Positions 1 to 6,309 of a stretch of 6,659 nucleotides of DNA are shown piece after piece. The stretch covers positions 1 through 6,659 of the forward strand of contig JAFVWG010000077.1 of NCBI GenBank assembly GCA_017501805.1, given 5' to 3'. Position numbers and translations under genes: made by a program. Under the pieces are notes generated by a model. It saw nothing but the letters and a program-made list of their open reading frames with translations. It made no database searches and was not told the origin of the DNA. The DNA comes from Oscillospiraceae bacterium. GTDB lineage: Bacteria > Bacillota > Clostridia > Oscillospirales > Oscillospiraceae. The first letter of the stretch is position 1. The number at the start of each line of letters is the position of its first letter.

Positions 1-45
1 GAGGAACTGGCAAAGCTTCAGCGCAAGCCCAAGACAACGGAATAA
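1..45 (+). CDS. 3' end of an unidentified plus-strand gene (partial)
   Basis: Frame 1 reads fourteen codons, EELAKLQRKPKTTE, and then TAA. The fragment is charged and lysine-rich and cannot be assigned to a family. The frame was chosen because a strong plus-strand intrinsic terminator begins ten bases after this stop. Frames 2 and 3 also stay open here, but they would run through the terminator stem. The rest of the gene lies to the left of the window. A C-terminus of a recombinase or another DNA-binding protein is possible given the neighbouring repeats and tRNA, but the sequence does not show this. Confidence 0.55.
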   Translation, partial: EELAKLQRKPKTTE

Positions 46-54
46 GTGCACAAG

Positions 55-89
55 ACGCCACTTCGTCAGACGACGGAGAGGCGTTTTTT
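55..89 (+). terminator. Rho-independent terminator of the upstream plus-strand gene
   Basis: A 13-base arm (55-67) pairs with 72-84 around the loop AGAC, with one A-A mismatch and one G-U pair. A run of six T (84-89) follows at once. There is no T-run on the opposite strand, so it works in the plus direction only. It sits ten bases after the TAA at 43-45. Confidence 0.85.
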
Positions 90-189
90 AGGGATCATTC
101 CGCGCCCTGTGGAAATTGGTCACCGAGCGCATAAAACGCAAAAAAGTTCGGAGTTTTCGCCGAGGGGCTTAACCCTTTTTTCGTCGTTG

Positions 190-247
190 TGCAACCAACG
201 TGCAACCAAATGCAACCTTTTGCAGCCTTTTACAGCCTGAAACAGCC
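190..247. repeat. Six heptamer direct repeats phased at about 10 bp
   Basis: Heptamers of the form TGCAACC start at 190, 201, 211 and, degenerating, at 221 (TGCAGCC), 231 (TACAGCC) and 241 (AACAGCC). The spacings are 11, 10, 10, 10 and 10 bases, close to one DNA turn, so all copies would face the same side of the helix. The surrounding non-coding stretch (90-298) holds no credible gene. A 10-bp palindrome, GGGAGCTCCC, lies at 254-263. The role is unknown; a protein-binding array, such as integrase arm sites or iterons, is the obvious inference. Confidence 0.7.
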
Positions 248-298
248 CGGTAAGGGAGCTCCCGAACCCTCTGTTTCGGCGGCGTTTTTTGGCAAAAG

Positions 299-337
299 AA
301 AAACCCGCAAACCCTTGTCGTACTTGGGTTTGCGGGT
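299..337 (-). terminator. Rho-independent terminator of the tRNA-Val gene
   Basis: Read on the minus strand, a perfect 12-bp stem (337-326 with 314-303) encloses an 11-base loop and runs into five T (303-299). It begins two bases after the encoded CCA end of the tRNA, so the primary transcript must be very short. Confidence 0.9.
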
Positions 338-338
338 A

Positions 339-415
339 TGGTGGAGACTACTGGACTCGAACCAGTGACCTCCTGCGTGTGAAGCAGGCGCTCTAACCAG
401 CTGAGCTAAGCCTCC
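339..415 (-). tRNA. tRNA-Val, anticodon CAC
   Basis: The minus strand folds into a full 77-base cloverleaf. The acceptor stem pairs GGAGGCT with AGTCTCC, including one G-U pair. The D stem is GCTC/GAGC. The anticodon stem CCTGC/GCAGG carries the loop TTCACAC, and the variable loop has five bases. The T stem ACTGG/CCAGT holds the loop TTCGAGT. The discriminator base is A and the CCA end is encoded (341-339). The anticodon CAC (381-379) reads GUG valine codons. The gene stands alone, with its own promoter and terminator, downstream of the exporter operon and in the same direction. Confidence 0.96.
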
Positions 416-427
416 GCAGTGCTCACT

Positions 428-456
428 ATTATATCAGCCCATCGTAAAAAAAGCAA
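428..456 (-). promoter_or_regulatory. Sigma-A-type promoter of the tRNA-Val gene
   Basis: On the minus strand, a perfect -10 TATAAT (433-428) is preceded by TGA, giving an extended -10. A -35-like TTGCTT (456-451) lies exactly 17 bases upstream. The expected transcription start, near 421, is only about six bases before the mature tRNA 5' end at 415. This fits a stable-RNA promoter. Confidence 0.85.
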
Positions 457-476
457 GCGTTAATTTCCGCGCCCGG

Positions 477-513
477 AAAAGCGCTGCGGGCGTGCCTTTG
501 CGGCACGCCCGCA
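477..513 (-). terminator. Terminator at the end of the exporter/SLH operon
   Basis: A perfect 12-bp, GC-rich stem (513-502 with 496-485) has a five-base loop. It starts 16 bases after the SLH gene stop codon. On the minus strand the stem is followed by GCGC and then four T (480-477), so the T-run is short and offset. Termination is likely because the stem is very strong, but it may be incomplete. Confidence 0.7.
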
Positions 514-529
514 AGTCGTTTCTCTGCGT

Positions 530-2401
530 TTACTGTGCTTCCTTTTCCACAGCCACGATGACGCGGACCTTGTTGCCGGCGGGGCATCCGAATTCATCGA
601 ACCACGCGGTCAGGTCGTACTTTCCGTTCGTCACGGCGGAAACGGTGGAGGGCTGGAAGACCTTCAGCTGCTGCTTGTCGCGGATCAGCACCTGCACATT
701 TTCGTCCACCTTGAGCTGCTTGTTCTTGACGGAAGCGACCTTGTCGGTCATCTGTGCGACCTCGCCGGAGGCGAGCTGGCGCATCAGGTCAACAGAACTT
801 CCCTTCATACGGATCGCGACGCCGCCGGTCTGCACCGGGTACATCACGCCGCCGCTGATGCGGCGCGCCTGTCCGTCCTGATAGTAGCTGTAGCTGGCGG
901 AAATATTCTTGGTCGGATTGGACGTGGTGAACTCCGTAACGTAGGCGAAGCTCATCGTGTTGCCCGTCACTTCCTTGAGGATCAGGGTGTCGATCTCGTT
1001 TTTCGCGTTGGTGGTGTAGAAGCGCACGTGCTTCTCGTTCAGGAAGGCGCCCGCAAGCTGCGAGTAGAAGACCTTGACATAGTTTCCGCTCTCGTCGGTG
1101 TCAAGGATCTGCACGTCCGCGGCAAGCGGATACACACCAAACTGCGGGACGGTCGGATGGAAGCTGCCGGTCATACCCTTTTCGGCAATGGTTTTCAGCT
1201 CCGTGTCGGAGGATCTCTGCATCACGGAGACCAGCGCGCCGACCGTCTGCTCCACACCCGTGTGGTAGAAGCTGCGCTCCTCGCCGTCGACGCAGATGAC
1301 CTTGGTGGTGATCATCGCGCTCGAGCCTGCGTCGGAGAGCGCGTCGGGGATGCCGCGTGCACTGGAGAGGACCATGCCGTAGTACACGGTCTCACCGACG
1401 ATCGGCACCACGCTGACGACCTTGCCGTCCATATCCAGCAGGATGGTCACGGACTCGCCCAGGCGGATCGTGCCTTCGGTGCTGACGGCGCGGATCGCGT
1501 CATCCGTGCCGAGCGTGTAGCTCTTGCCGAGGATCGTAATGGTCTGGGGATCGGAACGGCTGGGAAGCACATCGGTCATCGTGCCGCTGATCTGCTCGCG
1601 GTAGATCCAGACCGTCCGCAGACCTTCATGGTAGTAGTAAACATCGTGTGCACGCACATCCGAAAGCGCGGCGCGCACGCCGTCAACATAGAGCGTGAGG
1701 TTCGTTCCACCGCTGAACGGCAGGTCAAGAGCGCCGGTCTCCGCAACGAAGGGACCCTTGCGGTCCGCCTTGACGGTCTCGCGGAAATCGATCTCCTTGT
1801 CCTTCAGCGGATAGCCGAGCGTCTGCGCGTAGACCGTGCCGTTCGCGTTGTTCGCAACGAGCAGGTTGTAGAACATTTCCACGCAGGCGCGGCGGGTAAG
1901 GACCTGACCGCGGACGCAGGTCATATTCTTGCGGAGTCCGACTTCCTCGGCCTTGGTGAGCTGTGCGTTGGGATACGCGCCGGAAAGCTGCGTGACGTCA
2001 TAGCCCAGCTCGCGCAGAAGCGCGGTGCAGCCTTCCTCGAGGGTAATATTGCGGTCGGGCTTGAAGGATCCGTCCACATAGCCGACAAACCAGCCCTGCT
2101 CGACGGCGAGCTTGATGTAGCCGCTCGCCCAGTAGCCGCTCTTCACGTCCGAGAACAGCGACGTGCCGGAAGACGACGCGACTCTGTCCTTCAGCGGGGA
2201 CGCCGTGACCATCATCTTGCAGAACTGCGCGCGCGTGACGTTCTGATCGAGCATAAGATCGCCGCTCGGGTCGCCCACCATGATCTGCAGGGAGCGCAGC
2301 ACATCCAGCCGCTCGTCGGCGGTGGAAACTGCGGAAGCGCCCACAGCCAGGCCGAAGATCAGGCACAGGCTCAGGATCCAAACAATTCCTTTTTTCATCA
2401 T
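530..2401 (-). CDS. Secreted SLH-domain surface protein, 623 aa
   Basis: This is a probable exported protein held on the cell wall. The start chosen is the ATG at 2401, nine bases after GGAG; an upstream in-frame ATG at 2440 lies inside a hairpin and has no ribosome site. Residues 1-24 form a signal peptide (basic MMKK, hydrophobic core, cleavage after ASA). Three SLH repeats follow: about 27-68, 81-134 (the clearest, with FSDV, the W-A-YI core and GYVDGSFKP) and 135-184 (degenerate). The wall-binding TRAE motif is imperfect in all three: TRAQ at 56-59, ITLEE at 119-123 and LTRRA at 168-172. Residues 200-623 are Gly/Val/Thr-rich and look mainly beta-stranded; I do not recognise a catalytic domain. 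It is the last gene of the exporter operon. Its role, as pump partner, client or separate surface protein, is unknown. Confidence 0.9.
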   Translation of the reverse strand: MMKKGIVWILSLCLIFGLAVGASAVSTADERLDVLRSLQIMVGDPSGDLMLDQNVTRAQFCKMMVTASPLKDRVASSSGTSLFSDVKSGYWASGYIKLAVEQGWFVGYVDGSFKPDRNITLEEGCTALLRELGYDVTQLSGAYPNAQLTKAEEVGLRKNMTCVRGQVLTRRACVEMFYNLLVANNANGTVYAQTLGYPLKDKEIDFRETVKADRKGPFVAETGALDLPFSGGTNLTLYVDGVRAALSDVRAHDVYYYHEGLRTVWIYREQISGTMTDVLPSRSDPQTITILGKSYTLGTDDAIRAVSTEGTIRLGESVTILLDMDGKVVSVVPIVGETVYYGMVLSSARGIPDALSDAGSSAMITTKVICVDGEERSFYHTGVEQTVGALVSVMQRSSDTELKTIAEKGMTGSFHPTVPQFGVYPLAADVQILDTDESGNYVKVFYSQLAGAFLNEKHVRFYTTNAKNEIDTLILKEVTGNTMSFAYVTEFTTSNPTKNISASYSYYQDGQARRISGGVMYPVQTGGVAIRMKGSSVDLMRQLASGEVAQMTDKVASVKNKQLKVDENVQVLIRDKQQLKVFQPSTVSAVTNGKYDLTAWFDEFGCPAGNKVRVIVAVEKEAQ

Positions 2402-2408
2402 AATGATT

Positions 2409-2418
2409 CTCTCCTTCC
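2409..2418 (-). promoter_or_regulatory. Ribosome-binding site that sets the SLH gene start
   Basis: The minus strand reads GGAAGGAGAG. The core GGAG ends nine bases before the ATG at 2401 and twelve before the next ATG at 2398. This favours MMKK as the N-terminus over the longer reading frame. Confidence 0.8.
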
Positions 2419-2460
2419 GTAACCGCTGTTCGTGAAGCACGATCGCGGTCTGCGGTTACG
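2418..2460 (-). promoter_or_regulatory. Stem-loop between permease and SLH genes
   Basis: A perfect 9-bp stem (2460-2452 with 2426-2418) begins one base after the permease stop codon and ends where the SLH ribosome site starts. Its 25-base loop contains a second hairpin, TCGTG/CACGA (2430-2434 with 2438-2442). No T-run follows, so it is not a typical terminator. It could protect or process the mRNA, or tune translation of the SLH gene relative to the pump; that role is inferred. Confidence 0.6.
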
Positions 2461-3651
2461 TTAATCGTGACGCAGCGCGTCGATGGGATTGAGTCTTGCG
2501 GCCTTCTTCGCGGGCAGATAGCCGAAGAGGATACCGATGCCGACGGAGATGCCGAATGCCAGAAGCGAAGCGCCGGTCGTGGGGATGACCTTGAGCGATT
2601 CCTCCATGAGCGATGCGACGACCTTGGAGGCGACGGAAGAAAGTCCGTAGCCGCCCAATATGCCGATCACACCGCCGAGCGCCGAGGTCGTCGCCGCCTC
2701 GATGACGAACTGCTCCATAATATAGCGTTCCTTCGCACCGAGCGATTTGCGGATACCGATCTCGCGGGTGCGCTCCGTGACGGAGACGAGCATGATGTTC
2801 ATAATGCCGATGCCGCCGACGACCAGCGAGATCGCCGCGATGCCCGACAGAACGAGCACGATAATGTCGATCATACCGGTCAGCGAGTCCAGCATTTCGG
2901 ACATACTCGTGACGGTGTAGAAGTTTTCACTTCCGAAGTAGTCGTACAGCGAGTCCTCCAGCGCTTTCTTGCCCTGCGTGGCGACGTCCTCGCTGCGGAT
3001 GGTGATCGTGTAGTTGGAAACACGCCCCGTCCGGCGCGATGCGGTGGTGTAAGGCACGTAGACGAAATCGTCCGCACCGCCCTCATCCATCGAATCCTGC
3101 TGCTGCTCGACCACACCGACGACCTCCCAGAGCTCGTTGCCGATGCGGATATGCTGTCCGACCGCGCGGTTGTTGAAATATGTACGGTTGAGGTAAGCGC
3201 CGATGATGCAGACCTTGTCGCGGACGGCAAGATCGCTGTATTCGAGTCCGCGTCCCTGCGCGATCTCGAGGTTTTTGATGGCGAGGAAGTCCTCGCTGAC
3301 GCCGTTGAGCTTGGTGGAAGCCAGCACCTCCGTGCCGACCTTGAGCTGACCGCGCACGTTGGCGGTCGGCGAGCAGTATTCGAGATACTGCGAGTTCTTT
3401 TCCACGATCTCAAACATATCGTCCACGCCCATCGTGCGGGTCGCGCCTCTGGCGCGGACATTGACGGTCAGCGTATTGGTGCCGAGCTTGGTGAAGCTCT
3501 CGGTGACATAGCTGGAAAGACCGTTGCCGAGACCGACGATCAGCACGACCGCCGCAACGCCGATGATGATGCCGAGCATCGTCAGCAGGGTGCGGAGCTT
3601 GTTGGTGGCAATGTTGTGCAGTGCCATGGAGACGGATTCAAAGATATTCAT
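2461..3651 (-). CDS. MacB/FtsX-family ABC transporter permease, 396 aa
   Basis: This is the membrane subunit of a type VII ABC exporter that couples ATP hydrolysis in the cytoplasm to movements outside the membrane. It shows the family's four-helix layout: TM1 at about 22-43, a large extracellular MacB-PCD domain (44-259), then TM2 (about 260-290), TM3 (313-342) and TM4 (359-382). The family hallmark stretch runs from GGIGIMNIM (279-287) through TERTREIGIRKSLGA (292-306). The C-terminus carries PAKKAARLNPIDALR (380-394). MacB of Gram-negatives has a fused ATPase; here the ATPase is the preceding gene, as in Gram-positive YknYZ-type systems. The start overlaps the ATPase stop by four bases and has GGAGG ten bases upstream. 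The substrate cannot be read from sequence. Confidence 0.95.
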   Translation of the reverse strand: MNIFESVSMALHNIATNKLRTLLTMLGIIIGVAAVVLIVGLGNGLSSYVTESFTKLGTNTLTVNVRARGATRTMGVDDMFEIVEKNSQYLEYCSPTANVRGQLKVGTEVLASTKLNGVSEDFLAIKNLEIAQGRGLEYSDLAVRDKVCIIGAYLNRTYFNNRAVGQHIRIGNELWEVVGVVEQQQDSMDEGGADDFVYVPYTTASRRTGRVSNYTITIRSEDVATQGKKALEDSLYDYFGSENFYTVTSMSEMLDSLTGMIDIIVLVLSGIAAISLVVGGIGIMNIMLVSVTERTREIGIRKSLGAKERYIMEQFVIEAATTSALGGVIGILGGYGLSSVASKVVASLMEESLKVIPTTGASLLAFGISVGIGILFGYLPAKKAARLNPIDALRHD

Positions 3652-3666
3652 GTAGCGTCCGCCTCC
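3648..3666 (-). promoter_or_regulatory. ATGA overlap and RBS coupling ATPase to permease
   Basis: The minus strand ATGA at 3651-3648 is both the permease start and the ATPase stop. GGAGG (3666-3662) lies inside the last ATPase codons, ten bases before the ATG. This arrangement implies coupled translation and a fixed subunit ratio. Confidence 0.85.
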
Positions 3667-4427
3667 TTTTCTTCCGTAGCGGCGGGCTGTTCCGCCGCGT
3701 CATCGAGGTCGATCGCTTCCGGCTTTTCGAAAGCGTCCGGCGAATCGGAAGGACCGTCGTAAACCACGCGTCCGTCCTTCAGACGGATGATCCGCTCCGC
3801 CGTTGCGGCGATGGAGTTGTCGTGCGTGATCAGCACGACCGTGTGGCCGTTCGCATGCAGCTGCTGGAGCATTCCGAGCACTTCGCGTCCCGTGCGGGAG
3901 TCGAGCGCGCCCGTCGGTTCGTCCGCGAGGATGACCGGCGGCTTACCCACCAGCGCCCGCGCGATGGAAACGCGCTGCTGCTGACCGCCGGAGAGCTGAT
4001 TGGGCCGGTTGCGGAATTTGTCTCCCAGTCCGACGTTCTCCAGCGCCTCTTTCGCGAGCTTGCGGCGCTCTGCTCGTCCCACACCCTTGTACAGGAGCGG
4101 GATCTCGACATTTTCCACGAGGTTCAGCTTCGGCAGCAGGTTGTACTGCTGGAAGATGAAGCCGAGCATTTCATTGCGGATCTCCGCAAGCTGATTCTTG
4201 TTGAGACTGCCGACATCTCTGCCGTTGAGATGGTATTCGCCCTCCGTCGGAACGTCCAGGCAGCCGATAATGTTCATACAGGTGGACTTACCGGAGCCGG
4301 ACTTGCCGACGATGGCAACAAACACGCCGCGTTCGATCGTAAAGGAGACGTGGTCCGCCGCAACAACGGTGGTATCTCCCATATGATAGTACTTGCAGAC
4401 GCTCTTAAATTCGATCAGGGCGCTCAT
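3648..4427 (-). CDS. MacB-type ABC transporter ATP-binding protein, 259 aa
   Basis: This is the cytoplasmic ATPase that drives the adjacent permease. All catalytic motifs are intact: Walker A GKSGSGKST (41-49), a Q-loop region FQQYNLLP (92-99), signature LSGGQQQR (145-152), Walker B VILADEP with the catalytic Glu170, the D-loop ALD (174-176) and the switch His202 in ITHD. The motifs and overall layout match the LolD/MacB/YknY group, which serves FtsX-like permeases. The domain proper ends near residue 226. A further 33 residues or so form a Glu/Asp/Ala-rich, probably disordered tail that is longer than usual for this group. The start is the ATG at 4427, nine bases after GGAGG, overlapping the adaptor stop as ATGA. 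Confidence 0.96.
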   Translation of the reverse strand: MSALIEFKSVCKYYHMGDTTVVAADHVSFTIERGVFVAIVGKSGSGKSTCMNIIGCLDVPTEGEYHLNGRDVGSLNKNQLAEIRNEMLGFIFQQYNLLPKLNLVENVEIPLLYKGVGRAERRKLAKEALENVGLGDKFRNRPNQLSGGQQQRVSIARALVGKPPVILADEPTGALDSRTGREVLGMLQQLHANGHTVVLITHDNSIAATAERIIRLKDGRVVYDGPSDSPDAFEKPEAIDLDDAAEQPAATEEKEADAT

Positions 4428-4441
4428 GACCGGCTTCCTCC
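4424..4441 (-). promoter_or_regulatory. ATGA overlap and RBS coupling adaptor to ATPase
   Basis: The minus strand ATGA at 4427-4424 joins the ATPase start to the adaptor stop. GGAGG (4441-4437), nine bases upstream, also encodes part of the adaptor's final Gly-Gly-Ser. This suggests translational coupling like that at the next junction. Confidence 0.85.
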
Positions 4442-6127
4442 GCTGCGCGTGTTGCGGTTGTTGTTACGGTTGTTGTTGCGGTTGAAGTTGCGGTTGTTGT
4501 TGCGGTTGTTTCCGCCGCCCATCATACCCATAAAGTTCATACCGCCCTGCTGGTTGTTGCGGTTGCGGACGCGGATGCCGACCTGGTCGCCTTCCTGCAG
4601 ACCCGAGGTGATCTCGATGAACTCATCGTCGCTTGCGCCGATGGTGACTTCCACGGAGACGAACTCTTCGGCTGCCGCTTCATCTCTGGGCTTCGTGCCG
4701 TTCGCGGCGCTGGGCGAATCTTTGGTCACCAGAACGGTGTTGCCGCGCTGCAGCGCAGCCGCGGGAATCGCAAGGACATCGGAAGCGCTGTTCAGAACGA
4801 TGGTCGCGTCGACCGTCATGCCCGGGCGCAGACCCTCGCCCTCATCAATGCGGATGGTGACGGGATAGGTCGCCACGCCGTTGGAAGAGGTACCGGCAAC
4901 GCTGACCTTCGTCACAACGCCCTGATACTTCTTGCCGCCGACCGCTTCTGCGGTCAGCTCGACTTCCTGACCCGCCGTGATGTTGGAAATATCCAGTTCG
5001 TCAACACCCAGCGTCATAACGAGATACGACAGGTCGTAGATGGAGCACAGGGTCTTGTTCGCCTCGGTGCTCTCGCCCGCTTTATAGAATTTGTCCACGA
5101 CCGTGCCGGAGATGGGGGACTTGATCGTGTATTTGTCAAGCTGATCGTAGCGGCTCTGCAGGGCGATCTCCGCATTGCGGAAGCTGTCCTTCGCCGCCTG
5201 GATCTCATCGTTCAGCGCTTCGCTCTCGAGGACGAACGCAAGCGCGTCCTTTTCCACGCGGTCGCCTTCCTTGCAGCGGATCTCCTTGATCTTCGCGTTC
5301 ATTCCGGAGACGATCGTGCCCTCGTCCTTATAGGCAAAGGAGCCGGGCGCCACGGATTCCGACGTGCCGACGGCAGCGGAAGCGGACTGGATCGTGCTCA
5401 GACCGCCGGGGTTCTTCACCTCGATGGTGACCTCGCGCACGAGACGGTTGCCCGCCAGAACGGTGTCCAGCGGAGAGATGTCGTAGATCGTGCCGCTGAG
5501 GGTCTCGAAGGTGCTGTCCATCGTAACGACGGCCGCCTGTCCCTCGGCAAAGTTGGCAGCCTCGTCTGCGGGGAAGCTGACCTTCAGGTGCATATAGTCC
5601 GTGTCGCGCACAGTTGCAAGCACCTGTCCGTTTTTGACCTCTTCTCCGACCGCAACAGCGATGTCGAGAACGCGTCCGGAGTGCTCGGACTTGACGTTCA
5701 GATCTTCGATGCTTTCCATCTTCTTTTCGTAGCTGCGCTGACTCTGCCGATAGGAGATCTGCGCCTGCTCCAGATTGGTGGAGATATCGGAGGAATCAAG
5801 CGTGTAGAGGACCATATCCTTCGTGACCACATCGCCCTCCTCGAAGGAGCAGGTGAGGATGTTTCCCTCGATATGCGTCGCAACGAGGTAGGAGTTCGCC
5901 GCCTCGAGCGTGCCGCTGCCGGTGATCGCCGAGGTGATGTCGTGACGTTCGACAGCCTGTTTCTCATAGGTCACCGTGACATTCTGAGCGGGCTTTTTCG
6001 TCTTTTTCCCGCGCAGGAAAAAGACAGCCGCCGCGGCAGCCGCCAGGAGGAGCAGAGCAATCACGATCCACTTGATTTTTCCCTTTTTCTTGTTTTTCTT
6101 CATGCCTGTTGCCTGTGTATTGTCCAT
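4424..6127 (-). CDS. HlyD/MacA-type efflux adaptor with two lipoyl/hairpin modules, 567 aa
   Basis: This is the extracytoplasmic membrane-fusion subunit expected to sit on the permease. The start is the ATG at 6127, behind AAGGG at ten bases; the frame stays open to 6430 only through repeat DNA. A Lys-rich N-terminus (9-19) precedes one TM anchor (about 19-38). Module 1 has lipoyl halves at about 79-111 and 143-176 around a short helical hairpin, then a beta-barrel-like part (180-240). A Ser/Ala-rich linker leads to module 2, with lipoyl halves at about 269-303 and 333-367 (KSPISGTVVDKFYKAGE) around another hairpin. A beta-barrel (368-447) and a membrane-proximal domain (448-520) follow. Residues 521-567 are an Asn/Arg/Gly/Met-rich tail with NNNR repeats. 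Usual MacA proteins have one module and 370-400 residues. The short hairpins suit a cell without an outer membrane. First gene of the operon. Confidence 0.93.
   Translation of the reverse strand: MDNTQATGMKKNKKKGKIKWIVIALLLLAAAAAAVFFLRGKKTKKPAQNVTVTYEKQAVERHDITSAITGSGTLEAANSYLVATHIEGNILTCSFEEGDVVTKDMVLYTLDSSDISTNLEQAQISYRQSQRSYEKKMESIEDLNVKSEHSGRVLDIAVAVGEEVKNGQVLATVRDTDYMHLKVSFPADEAANFAEGQAAVVTMDSTFETLSGTIYDISPLDTVLAGNRLVREVTIEVKNPGGLSTIQSASAAVGTSESVAPGSFAYKDEGTIVSGMNAKIKEIRCKEGDRVEKDALAFVLESEALNDEIQAAKDSFRNAEIALQSRYDQLDKYTIKSPISGTVVDKFYKAGESTEANKTLCSIYDLSYLVMTLGVDELDISNITAGQEVELTAEAVGGKKYQGVVTKVSVAGTSSNGVATYPVTIRIDEGEGLRPGMTVDATIVLNSASDVLAIPAAALQRGNTVLVTKDSPSAANGTKPRDEAAAEEFVSVEVTIGASDDEFIEITSGLQEGDQVGIRVRNRNNQQGGMNFMGMMGGGNNRNNNRNFNRNNNRNNNRNTRSGGSRS
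4454..4510 (-). repeat. 12-bp coding repeats for the adaptor's NNNR tail
   Basis: Four full units (4454-4465, 4466-4477, 4478-4489, 4490-4501) and one partial unit (4502-4510) follow the plus-strand pattern GCGGTTGTTGTT. On the coding strand this gives Asn-Asn-Asn-Arg, with one unit varied to Asn-Phe-Asn-Arg. Near-identity at the DNA level points to growth by slippage; length changes in whole units keep the frame. Confidence 0.85.
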
Positions 6128-6137
6128 AAGTAACAGT

Positions 6138-6145
6138 CCCTTCTT
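6138..6145 (-). promoter_or_regulatory. Ribosome-binding site that sets the adaptor start
   Basis: The minus strand reads AAGAAGGG, with AAGGG ending ten bases before the ATG at 6127. The next in-frame ATG, at 6103 (residue 9), has no comparable site, so 6127 is preferred. Confidence 0.65.
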
Positions 6146-6184
6146 CGCCGGGTAGGCGCAATTTTCAAGTTCCTCACCTACTAT

Positions 6185-6212
6185 ACTATCACACCCCCGC
6201 CAAAAGCGTGAA
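6185..6212 (-). promoter_or_regulatory. Candidate promoter of the exporter operon
   Basis: On the minus strand, a TTCACG box (6212-6207, 4/6 to TTGACA) and GATAGT (6190-6185, 4/6 to TATAAT, with an extended TGT before it) are 16 bases apart. A shifted -10, TATAGT (6185-6180), is also possible but lacks a well-placed -35. The leader would be roughly 50 bases. It could fold weakly by pairing GTAGGTG with CGCCTAC. No operator or riboswitch is evident. Confidence 0.4.
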
Positions 6213-6300
6213 GATTTTGTAAAGGATTTATAAATAATTGTTTTTTTGCAAGAATCACCCCAAAAACCATTCCCCCGCACCCCAAAAAAACGAGCGCCCC
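6213..6300. other. AT-rich and G-tract non-coding segment upstream of the operon
   Basis: Positions 6222-6247 are strongly AT-rich, with TTTATAAATAATTG and a run of T, and may act as an UP-like or curved element. From 6258 to 6300 the minus strand carries G-tracts of four or five at 6300-6297, 6283-6280, 6276-6272 and 6261-6258. No gene is supported here. Confidence 0.45.
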
Positions 6301-6309
6301 GCACCAAAG

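Noticed and set aside
162..178. Possible second plus-strand terminator, GGG and CCC followed by six T
   Set aside because: The stem is only three or four pairs, too weak to call.
46..240. Plus-strand open frame of 64 codons
   Set aside because: It runs through the terminator hairpin and the phased repeats and has no ribosome site before its ATG.
262..290. Hairpin CCGAA/TTCGG followed by a run of six T
   Set aside because: The stem has five pairs and the T-run is separated by five G/C bases, so it does not fit an intrinsic terminator.
1028..2422. Plus-strand open frame of 464 codons opposite the SLH gene, and similar ones at 2467-3762 and 3621-4868
   Set aside because: These are antisense shadows of G+C-rich genes. 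Composition is His/Arg/Asp-heavy with no domain, while the opposite strand encodes clear families with ribosome sites.
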